Assembly (NCBI GenBank): GCA_017311185.1
Contig: JAESUZ010004802.1
Coordinates: forward strand, 496,001-560,000
Source of the DNA: Proteles cristata cristata
Lineage: Eukaryota > Chordata > Mammalia > Carnivora > Hyaenidae
Direction: 5' to 3'
DNA: 64,000 nucleotides
Part shown: one piece after another, positions 36,501-48,500 of the stretch
Numbering within the stretch: position 1 is the first letter of the stretch
Layout of the letters: the number at the start of each line of letters is the position of its first letter
The notes under the pieces: generated by a model
Database searches by the model: none
What the model saw: the letters and a program-made list of their open reading frames with translations, nothing else
What the model was told of the DNA's origin: nothing
Position numbers and translations under genes: made by a program

Positions 36501-39500
36501 TTATTTTTTAATTTCCTGGTTAACCCATTCATTTTCTAGTTGGATGTTCTTTAACCTCCATGTATTTGTGGTCTTTCCAGATTTTTTCTTGGTTGACTTC
36601 AAGTTTCATAGCACTGTAGTATGAAAATATGTATGGCATGATCTCAATATTTTTGTACTGGTTGAGGCCTGATCTGTGACCCAGGATGTGATCTACTCTG
36701 GATAATGTTCCCTATACACTCAAAAAGAATATGTATTCTGCTGCTTTAGGATTAAATGTTCTGTATGTATCTGTTAAGCCCATCTGGTGCACTGTGTCAT
36801 TTAAAACCATTGTTTCCTTGATTTTCTGCTTAGATGATCTGCCCTCTCTGTAAATAGGGTGTTGAAGTCCCCTGCTATTATGGTATTATTATCAATAAGT
36901 TTATGTTTGTGACTGATTTATACATTTGGGCAATTTGAAGTTTGGGGCATACATATTTACAATTGTTGGATAGACCACTTTATTATATGGTGCCCTTCAT
37001 CTCTTTTTACAGTCTTTGGTTTAAAATCTAGTTGGTCTGATATAAGTAAGGCTCCTCTGGCTCTCTTTTGACCATGATAAATGGTTCTCCAACCCCTCAC
37101 TTTCAATCCGGATGTGTCTTTAGTTCTAAAACGAGTCTCTCATAGGCAGCATATTGATGGGTCTTAATTTTTTTATGCAATCTGATATCCTATGTCTTTT
37201 GATTGGGACATTTAGTTGATTTACATTCAGAGTAATTATTAGGTAAGACTTTAGTGCCACTGTACTACCTCTAAAGTCACGGTTTCTGGAGATTTTCTGT
37301 TTCTTTCTAGTCTTTGTTGCTTTTAGTCTTTCCCACTCAACAAGTCCCCTTTAGTATTTCTTGCAGGGCTGGTATAGGGGTCACATACTCCTTTAGTTTT
37401 TGTCTAAGAAACTCTTTATCTATTTTTAATGACAGCCTTGCTGGATAAAGGATTCTTGGCTGTATATTTTTCCCAGTCAGCACCTTGAATATATCATGCC
37501 ACTCCCTTCTGGCCTGCCAAGTTTCTGTGGAGAGATCTGTTGCTAACCTTATTTGTTTTCCCTTGTGGGTTAGAGGTTTCTTTTCCCTTACTGTTTTCAG
37601 GATTCTTTCCTCATCTCTGTATTTTGCAAATTTTACTATGATATGTCCTGGTGCTGGCCTGCTTTTGTTGATTTTGATAGTAGTTCTCTGTGCCTTCTGG
37701 ATTTGGATGTCTATTTCTTTCCTCGGATGTTGGAAAGTTTTCAACTATAATATGCTCAAATAAACCTTCTGTCCCTTTCCCCCTCTCTTCTTCTGGGACT
37801 CCTATGATATAAATGTTATAATACTTTATGGAGACACTGAGTTCTGTAAGTACACACTTATGATCTAGTAATTTCCTTTTCCTTTTCTTTTCAGCTTCAT
37901 CATTTTCTATATTTTTATCTTTTTAAAAATGTTTATTTATTTTTAAGAGAGAGAAAGACGGCATGAGCAGCAGAGGAACACAGAGACAGCACATGCGAGA
38001 GACAGAAAGATATGAAGTGGACTCAGTGCTGAAAGCAGAGAACCCAGTGCAGGGCTTGAACTCATGAACTGTGAGATCATGACCTGAGTTGAATTCCCAC
38101 ACTTACCTGAGCCACTCAGGCACCCCAATTATTTTATCTTCTATGTCACTTATTCATTCCTCTGCTGCTTCTCCATCCTTGTTGTCATTATAGTCTATTT
38201 AGCATACTGGTTATCACATTTTTTTTTTTATTCAGGTTTGACTAGTTTTTAGGTCTTTTGATCTCCATGGTAAAGGGCTCCCTGCTGTCTTCTATACTTT
38301 TCTCAAGCTCAGTTAGTACCCTTATGAGTGTTGTTTTAAATTCTGGTTCAGGTTTATTACTTATACCTATTTTGATTAGATCCCTGCTCATGACCTCTTC
38401 TTGTTCTTTCTTTTGGGATGAGTTCCTCCAACTTGTCGTTTTGTTTAGCTCTCAGTCTTCTGTGTGTTAGGAAAGCCTAACTTCCTGCTCCTGAGACTAA
38501 TGGCTATTAAGAAGTCCTATGCTGTCCAGGGCTTCAGGATATACTTCAGGAAATATTTTTGGTATATGCTGCGTGCACTCTGTTGTGTTTTGGTTGTTCT
38601 TTTCCTTACGTCAGTTCTCTGCAGTTACTCCTTGCCTGCAGTGGGAAGTGTTTGGCCTTGTCCAGTGGTGTGGCAAGTTTTAACTACGTGTGTTTTGATC
38701 TGCTTGTTAAAAAAAGGCTAGATCCTATTTCCCCTAAAGCTAAAGCTTGCAGCATTCTATGGTTAGGAGATTTGGTACTTGTGCTGGTCTTCTGGGACAG
38801 GGGCCCACTGCTGCTCTGGCTCTCAAGTCCACAGAGGGGAGGGGACGGGAGGGGGGGGAAGAGAAAGCACCTTCAGAGTACAGGGAGGCAGGACTTGGGA
38901 TAAGCAGCTCAAACCTTCAGTGTGATCACTGTGCCTCTCTCTGAAGCCCACTGGTGCTGATAGGAAGGGTTAAAAATGGTGTCAGCCTGTTCTCATCCCC
39001 AGAGAGGGGAGTTTGCACCTGCTGCTGTACAGGAAGGCCTCACAGAAGAGCAAACAATCTCCCTTCTGGTGTCCCAGGTTTCCATCAGATACCTGCCTTC
39101 ACCTTGTCTAAAACAGCCTTTTTTTTTTTTTTTTTTTTACAAATAGTTTATTGTCAAATTAGTTTCCACATAACACCCAGTGCTCTTCCCCACAAGTGCC
39201 CTCCTCCATGCCCATCCCCCCTCTCCCCCACATCCATCAGTCCTCAGTTTTTGTCAGCATTCAAGAGTCTCTCATGGTTTGCCTCTCTCCCTTTCCCCCA
39301 CCATTTCCTCTTCTTCTCCCCCTTGTTCCTCAGTTAAGTTCCTCCTAATCCTCCTATACGTGCAAACATATGGTATTTGTCCTTCTCTGCCTGACTTATT
39401 TCACTCAGCATAACACCCTCAAGATCCATCCATGTTGCTACACATGGCCAGATTTCATTGTTTCTCATCGCCATGAAGTATTCCATGGTATAGATAAACC

Positions 39501-42500
39501 ACATCTTTTTGATCCATTTGTCCGATGATGGACACTTAGGCTCTTTCCATGTTTTAGCTATTGTGGAGAGTGCTGCTATGAACATTGGGGTACATGTGCT
39601 CCTATGCCTCAGCATTTCTGTATCCCTTGGGTAAATTCCTAGCAGTGCTATTGCTGGGTCATAGGGGAGTTCTATTGTTAGTTTCCTGAGGAACCTCCAC
39701 ACTGTTTTCCAGAGGGGCTGTACCAGTTTACATTCCCACCAACAGTGTAGGAGGGTGCCCGTTTCTCCACATCCTCGCCAGCATCTAGAGTTCTCTGATT
39801 TGCTCATTTTAGCCACTCTGAGTGGCGTGAGGTGGTATCTCAGTGTGGTTTTGATTTGTATTTCCCTGATGAGGAGGGATGCTGAGCATCGTTTCATGTG
39901 TCTGTTGGCCATCTGGATGTCCTCTTTGGAGAAGTGTCTCTTCATATCTTCTGCCCATTTCTTCACTGGGTTGTTTGTTTTTCAGGTGTGGAGTCTGGTG
40001 AGTTCTTTATAGATTCTGGATATCAACCCTTTATCTGATATGTCATTTGCAACTATCTTTTCCCATTCTGTTGGTTGCCTATTAGTTTTGTGGGTTGTTT
40101 CCTTGGCTGTGCAGAAGCTTTTAATCTTGATGAGGTCCCAATCATTTATTTTTGCTCTTGATTCCCTTGCTTTTGGGGATGTGTCAAGCAAGAAGTTGCT
40201 GCAGTGGAGGTCAAGGAGGTTGTTTCCTGCTTTCTCCTCTAGGGTGTTGATAGTTTCCTGTCTCACGATTAGGTCCTTTATCCATTTTGAGTTTATTTTT
40301 GTGCATGGTGTGAGAAAATGATCTAGTTTCATTCTTCTGCATGTTGCTGTCCAGTTCTCCCAACACCATCTGTTAAAAAGGCTGTCTTTTTTCCATTGGA
40401 TATTCTTTCCTGCTTTGTCAAAGATCAGTTGGCTGTATACTTTTGGGTCCACTTCTGAGTTCTCAATTCTGTTCCATTGGTCTATGTGTCTGTTTTTGTG
40501 TCAATACCATACTGTCTTGATGATGACAGCTTTGTAGTAGAGGCTAAAGTCTGGGATGGTGATACCTCCCGTAAAACAGCCTAGTTTTAATTATTTCTTT
40601 GAGAGCTTTAGCTCCTGAGATCCCATTAGCTGTTTCTAGATAGCAGTAGAAGATCCTGGTTAGATTCCAGTTTAGCATTAAATCTATACAATCATTTGCA
40701 GTGGACTTTGGCACAGCTCTCCAAACAAATACTGCATGTGAACCTCCACAAATGTCTCCCCTTGTGGCTGGTTTGTACATTAACTTGCTGTACAGCCTCT
40801 GCCTGGCCTTGTGGGGAGGCACACAGCAGTGTGCATATTCCTTTCCTCCCTCCTTACAGGAGCTCATATTGCACTTTCACATGCATATCTGGGCCCTAGC
40901 TCTTTCTTAATCAACCCAAAGGCTACATCCATTTTGTTCTTTATAATCCAACTCACAAACAACTCTGTGGGTTCCACTGCCCATCTTTTGTCTATCAACC
41001 AGATACCAGTGATTGATCTGGCCTATAGCTAATGCAGCCAGGGCTTCTGTATAGCCAGTGCCTCCACAAATAGCATTTGGTTGAATGCATCAGGAGCACC
41101 CAAAGTGCTTTCATTCTGGCAGCTTCATCTGGGTTTCTGGCTGTGATGTGCTGGTTTAGGCGAATAGGTTTTGGAGTGGGTGGTGGAGTCCTAATTTGTA
41201 GTGTTCACTGATTTCCATGGTAAAACTTTCAACGATGGTCAATTTCAAACTCTGGGGATATATGAGGAACTGGGAAGAGATGTATGCCCCCAATCAGATC
41301 CCAAGAGCTGGTATGAGCCAGCTCTAACTGGCTTGGTTTTTGGGCAGGTCTACTGTATGGCTGGTGAGGGGAATGGGCACGTTTTCTCTCAATACAAATT
41401 TACTCATTCCCATCTTCATATGTCCTCTCAAGCTGCACAGTTAGTTTCACTCACTTGCAACTCAGGTCCAGGACTAGGGTAAGGCAAATGAGGTGCCTAT
41501 GAGTGCAAAATTTAAAAGGCACTCATCTTAGAATCATCCAAGTTTGCAGATGGTACAAGTGTATGATCCTAAGAAAAAGGACCTTTCTTAAATTTTGTGC
41601 CCCAGGCACCTCAATGACCACACAGCTTCTGCCATTAAATCATAAGTAGATCAGCCTCTCACCTGGCATGATGTCTTATCAGTGCTTCCCTACCTGTTCT
41701 TTTTTATGTCATAGTGTCTTGGACATACTGAGTCCAAGTCTAAAAGTCTATACCACTTTTGAGGCCCTACTGTAATACTCATTCTGCTTGATCAGTGGCT
41801 CTGGTTTGGGGTTCAGCAAGACAGTCACACATCTAAGACCCAAAAAGGCTCTCTTCCCACCTGTTTACTCAGTTTGGCAGAAGAATGCAAGGCAAGGAAC
41901 ACTGTGCACTATTTAGCAGCAGGGCAACATCAGATACATCCCTTCAGCGCAAGTCCTCACAGCGGTCCAGGGATATTTTTTAACTCCCAGAATGATAGCT
42001 GGTACAAGGAAACACGTTTATACAGGTGGGTGCAGGAACCGTTCTAGTTTAGTAACCTAGTGCCACATAAAGACGATGGTATCTCTGAGCCAGTCCATGA
42101 GTGGTTTCAGGACTCAGCAAGAAAAACACCTGGGTATGTCATACCACATTCAGAAATGCACAAAACTATGGCTTCCCCCAAGTATTTATAGTTTATTCAC
42201 AACCCTCCCAGCTCAGATGCATTTTACCAATCAAGGGCTATGTTTACCCTTATGCATGTGTTACCTGTTTACACAGCTGCCATTCCACTTTCAGGAGATG
42301 ACAGAGAAACAGTACTAGAAGATTTACAGGAGGTCATTTACACAGGAGAAAGGAAAAAGGGTTTTGTTAACCTTTCATTCATAAACACTGCACCACATTA
42401 TCATGAAATTTCAGAATGCTGGGGATAAAGAAAACATTCTAAAACCATCCAGAGGAAAAAAAATAAGGTCTTACTCAAAGTTTTAGTAATTAGAATGGCT

Positions 42501-45500
42501 TCACACTTTTTAACAGCAGCACCAGAAACCAGAAGACAATGGAAGAGTAACTCCAAAATTCCAAGGAAAATAATTTCCACAAAAGAAATACAAACCTACA
42601 CAAACTATTTTTCAAGCCTACAAGTAGATTTTTCAGGCATGTAACATCTTAAAAATCTCCCTCAATGTCCCTTTTCTCAGAAAACTTTTAAAGAACCCAA
42701 ACCCCTGCCAAACAAAGGAGTAATTCAAAAAAGAGAGACAAGACATGGGAGACTCCTCACAAGGAAGAAGCAAAGGAAAGTCTCAAGAATTGTAAAGAGA
42801 GATTTTAGCTAAAGAGTACATCACAGAGCTGTTTGATGGGAGAATGCAGAAGGAGTATATTCCAAAACAAACAAACACCCCATAAGAGTATCTGATATGT
42901 CTAAATGTATTAAGAAAAGATTTATATTTCAGAACACCTGGGTGCCTCAGTCGACTGAGCATTCAACTTTGACTCAGGTCTCACGCTTCATGTGTTTGAG
43001 CCCCACGTCTGGCTCTGGGACAGCATGGAGCCTGGCGCCTGCTTCGGATTCCATGTTTCTCTCTCTCTGCCCCTCCCCTGCTCATGCTCTGTCTCTCTCT
43101 CTCAAAAATAAATAAACATTGGGGCGCCTGGGTGGCTTAGTCGGTTAAGCGTCCGACTTTCGCTTAGGTCATGATCTCGCGGTTCGTGGGTTCGAGCCCC
43201 GCGTCGGGCTCTGTGCTGACTGCCAGCTCAGAGCCTGGAGCCTGTTTCAGTCTGTGACTCCCTCTCTCTGACCCCCCTGCTCACGCTGTCTCTCTCTCTC
43301 TCCTAAAAATAAATAAAACATTAAAATAAATAAATAAATAAATAAACATTAAAATAATTTTTAAATAACAAAAAAAGAAGAGATTTATATTTCTAAGGAT
43401 TAGGGGTGAACTAAAGAAACAAAAAAAACTCATACAACTAATACCTCTGGGATAAAAGAGGTATTTAAAAAGGTACCAGTCTTTACTACAACGGGAGACT
43501 GGAATGGGAGAAATGCACACTGACGAGGAGGATGGTGGTTATCATATATGTTTGGTCTACTTATATAACAGCTATTTCAAACTCCTTTCTCTCTTGCCTC
43601 CCTACACTAGAGAGTAAAAGCTAAATTACCTCCATTCCATGAGTTTCTTCAAGTTACAGATTACCAAGTAGCTGTTCTGGTAAATGATATATATCCAGAA
43701 ATCTACTAGCAGTTTCTGGGAAAGCTTTTACTTTCCTTATTAAATAGGCAGATTTAGCTGCCATCCAGATCCCTTCCCTTTCTGTCTTGAACGTGGACTG
43801 ATGGCTACAGCTGCAATAGTCACACTGCAAATACAAAGCCATAAACCCAACATGCTAAAATTGGTGGAACAGAAAGATAAAAGAGTCTTACTTACTGATG
43901 ATGTAACTGATGAGGTATAAAAATCTAACAACCAAGAGATAACATTCTGAAGCCTGTTTTTAAAAACTTTGGCTGAAAAATTAAAAACAGATGCCACTGA
44001 GGAGTGAAAATTGGGGACAGGGAGCAGTAGGGCATGGAGTTGCTATTTTTCATCATAAGCCTCACAAGTAGGATTATGGCCCAGGTACTTCTTTGTTGGC
44101 GCAAATGTTCTGCGCGTTTTGTTTAGCAGTGTCCTTAGCATCTACCCATCAGATACTACTAGTAGCAACTAGGGTAACTGTGATAGTTAAAAATTCTAAT
44201 TATTGCCAAATGACCCTGCAGGACAAAACTGCCGCCGATTGAGAACCAGAGTCTTAACAGTATTTTATTTCTTTAACTTTCTAGAATGCTAGAAATGTAT
44301 TCTTTTGATAAAATTACATGACAGAGAAAAAAAATCCTAATAATATGAAAGGAGCTAGACTGAAGACCATCAGCATCTTTTCCTAAAACACCTCGCAGTT
44401 TCTTTCCTGACCTTTCCCTGGGTCTAAGAATTCCACTCCTCTTCCAGACAAGCATAGAGAAAACAGAGACACTTACCACCTAGAAACGCACACTCGTAAT
44501 GGCTGCAAGTCTTGTTTGTGCTTTGAAGGATAAGGTTTTTGCTGGCACCATCCTGTGACACATTAAAAATCTCATTCAGAGGTATTAAAATAATTCTTTC
44601 ATTTTCTTTATCAAAAAATTTGTCAATGGCAACTCCAAAGCACGTGTGGATGGTCAACAGAATGTCTTGGTCATTAGGAGCTTGAGGTTTGGCTGAATAT
44701 GCCAAAGTGAAATGGCCCAACCTGGCTTGGTTTAGACCTCCAAATGTAAATGAGGTGTCCTGGCGTATACTATACACCACATTTTTGTAACTTTCGTCAC
44801 AAGGTCTTCTCAGCAACTGGAGGGCTTTTGTCAGATAAAAATGAAAAGCTTTGAACTGGAAGTCATAGATATAATCTTTTCGAGATAGACCAGCCATTCT
44901 CACAGCTTCATTGAACATATGGTAAAAAGGAGTCTGCTCTTGAGCTTCAGAAACATATGCCATCAGTGCTATTCCATGGTTATCTTTAAAACTCATAGGG
45001 AGAATGATCTGCGTCTTCCTGGCTTCCCATTTCGCTTCTGCATTTCCCCATACATCCTTTAGGAGTGCAAGGCTTGCTTTTTCCTCCTTGAGCAGCTGGG
45101 GAACATATTTGACTTCCATTCTGTCAGTGCATTTTAGGTATTCATCATCAAATGCATTTTCTGCCAGGTCTAACATTTCAGCCTTCACCTTCAAAGGAAA
45201 AGGAAAAGGAAATTAATACTCTTAAAATTAAGATATTTAGTATATATCATTTTCTCTCATTTACTGCCCCTACCCTCTCATGACCTGCCTAGAATCTCTC
45301 CCTTGCTTAGGAACAACTTCGGACATGATTTTTATGTAGGAAGTATATCCATAGCTACTGGTAACTTTTCTCAGCTGTGACCTATTTGTATGAAATAGTA
45401 AATGTGAGCAGTGTGAAGTATGGAAACAATTATGCCTGAAACTCATTCATCTGAACCTTATGGTGCAGAAGAAAGAATGAGCATGAAAGTGAAGAAATGA

Positions 45501-48500
45501 GTGGCAGTCCTGGTTTTGAACAATATTCTTAGCTCGATTTCCTCAACCCCTTAAGAATGCTAAATGAATCAAATATCACATGTGAAATACTGTACATGAT
45601 AAATACATAATGTCAAGTATTATTCCTTTTCCCTTGTCTATGTGGTTTGAGTAGGACTGATTCTACACCTTTGGCTCCAATGATAACCAATGATGCAGGT
45701 TTAAAAATCAGGGTTGCCCTTCTCTGCCTGACTTATTTTGCTAAGCACATATAGGAGGCTTAGGAGGAACTTAACGGAGGACCATGGGGGAGAAGAAGGG
45801 GAGAAATGGTGGGGGAAAGGGAGAGAGGCAAACCATGAGAGACTCTTGAATGCTGAGAACAAACTGAGGACTGATGGATGTGGGGGGGAGGGGGGAGGGG
45901 GGCATGAAGGAGGGCACTTGTGGGGATGAGCACTGGGTGTTATACGGAAACCAACTTGACAATAAACTTATTGTAAAAATAAAATAAAATAAAATAAATA
46001 AAAATCAGGGTTGCAGAGGGGAGAAAAAAGCTTTATTTCTCCATATTCATAAGCTCTAAAGGTAATATTGGCTTGGGGGCAGCCAATAGTTATCCTTTTA
46101 GTTCCATGGAGAACCCTGTTTGTAAATAAAGCCAAAAAAAGGAAGGTTTGCAGAGCTAAAAGGTAGAGCTATGAGGCCCTAATAGCATTAATTAAGGACC
46201 TAGGTCTAGCTGTACCCGAAGACTGTATTCTACCTCAGTCATAACAATCAATAAATTCCCTATTTGCGTTAGCTAGTTTGAATAATGTTTCTGTTATATA
46301 CAACTGAAGAAGGCCTAATGTATCTTTAAATGGTACACCATAACATAATAAGCAGGGTGGTGTAATGTAATTAGCACTAGCCTGGAGCCAGACATATCTG
46401 TGTTCAAATTCCGTAACTAGGTCTAGTTAGATATGGAAAAGTTACTCGACATTTTTGAGCTTCAATTTTTTTCATCTAAACATGAGAGTAAAGGAAATAA
46501 TATCTTAACTGCAAGACTGCTGTGTGAAGAATTAATGATAAAATAAATATATGCAAAGCCTCTACTCACAATGCCTACCACATACTAAGCCTTCCACAAA
46601 CTGTGGTTATCTTCATTATTTTATGATAGGAATACATGAACTACAATACATTCCTCAAGGGCAGGATTTATATCACATTTACCTTTTTAATTCTAAGGTT
46701 CTGGCATAGCAACCAGCAAAATATTCAAGTGAACTAAATAAGAACCCTGTACTCTGGCCTATGGATCAAAACACAGAATGAGCAAATATGCTATTTACAC
46801 CATTTAAGGGGATCTACAAATAAAAGGAAAATGCCCTTACCATTTTTTCTTTACACTATACTATACTTGCAATAGTACATTGGTTGTATAAGCTGCAACC
46901 TAAGTTAGAGACCTCAGTTGAAACTTTATAAAGATCCTTATTCAGGAGCTGTCAAAGTTGCATCCTCCACGTGAATAAGTCTTAAAAAGTGTGTGTGTGA
47001 ATGAAAGTTTGTGGTGGGATGAGGGGAAGGAGTTAAGGGCAAGGAGAGAGAGAGAGGGAGAGACAGAGAGACAGAGAAAGAGAAAGAGAGAGAGAAATTG
47101 ATTTAAGAATAAGAAAGCAAAATAGATATCCTAGGCTGGCCATTTGCTTCCTATCATCTCTCTTGTCTCCCTCACAAACTTCTGAAAGAAATGTTTATCC
47201 TTGCCATGTCCATTCGTATCCCAATCCTCTCCAATATGGCTTCTCATTCTATTCTTCCACCCAAACAGCTCTAAGGAACACCTCTTATATTCTTTTGAAG
47301 ATCCAACATATTCTACTGGCCATTAAATGCTGCAATTTCTCAGGGCTACTTATTTTTTTAAGTCTCAGCTCTACTCTTAGGCAATTGTATACATGTCCAT
47401 AGTTTTAATTATCATTGAAATACCTCTGACCTGTCCTTGTAAGTGCCAAACCTGTATTATCAACTGCCTACTTAGTAATTCCACTTGAATTGCTCCAAAT
47501 CCTTCAACTGTTAATAGTCTAAGGCCAAACTTATAATCTTACTGACTACAACAACCACCGACAACCTGGTCCATACACAGAGCCATCTATTCATTTTTGA
47601 GTTTTCCTAGGTGTCCTTCTCCCAGTCACCCTCTGGGGCCACTCCAACACTAAGACCTAACAAACTTCTCCAGAGTGTTCTGTATGCCAAGCACAAAGTG
47701 CTTATATATATTAATGAACTCATTTAATCTTCATGGCAACCCTGTGAGGTAGCACTGTTAATAGTCCCTTTTTAAGGATGAGGATACTAAGATAGACCTG
47801 TCTGAAATTGAGATTTGAAGCCAAGCAATCTGCCCTCAGAATTTGTCCTTTTAAATAGAATGTCCTGTTTCCAATGATAAAAACCACTAACATTGACACA
47901 GCCCTGTCAGAAGACTTTAATTTTCTCCTCGTAACAACTCTTATGAAAGGATAGGCAGACAATCCGTAACACCATTTTACAAATGAAGAGACTGTGCTAG
48001 CACCAGAAACTGTCTTTACTACCAGCCACAAAACAATCTTCTAGGGAAGTCCTTGAGACCCCTGAACTCCTAGGTCTATAGGTCAGTTTTTTTAAGTGAG
48101 AATCTGAGCTTCAGGAGATCAAATCACTGCCATCTCCTACCCAAGAAAGGTACTTTCCTCTGCAGCACAGAATGTACCACAGTGTATCTTGGGCACTGAT
48201 GCCTGATTTATCTTCAAGAGTTCAATATATTATAAAATATCACACCATGAAACGACCTCCCACATTCCTCATATCAGAGTAACATCATATCATATCCAGT
48301 ATGTTCCAGTCTTTTCCGTATGCCTCTAACCAGTCTCCACGGGTCTAATTTTAGACATCCAGTCTTTCTGGCCCAAGGCCACAGTTGATTGTGTGTTCTG
48401 TACAGTGAGTGCCTTGAGCAGTGAAAAAGTTCACAGATGCCACCACCATTCAGGGACAACTGAATGGACATTAAGGGACATGTCCAAAAGGCTACATGAA

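Larger units (their letters stand above)
34139..39119 (-). mobile_element. Long older L1, antisense on the + strand
   Basis: ORF2 runs leftward over 34.1-37.2 kb and ORF1 over 37.3-38.4 kb, with 5' UTR-like DNA from ~38.5 kb. A SINE (37921-38126) and a younger L1 (39120-40571) interrupt it. The 3' UTR and ORF2 C-terminus are missing at the left edge. Where its 5' end lies past 40572 is unclear. Confidence 0.8.

Noticed and set aside
38559..39337. Overlapping + frames of 114 and 127 codons
   Set aside because: The first lies in an L1 5' UTR read backwards. The second crosses the junction into the young L1 at 39120, so it is a chance fusion.
44424..45194. Treating the 256-codon ORF as the whole ART3 protein
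   Set aside because: Its first two codons are intron, and the last ~17 codons lie past a strong donor (GTAAGT at 44476-44471). The signal peptide and C-terminus are on other exons.
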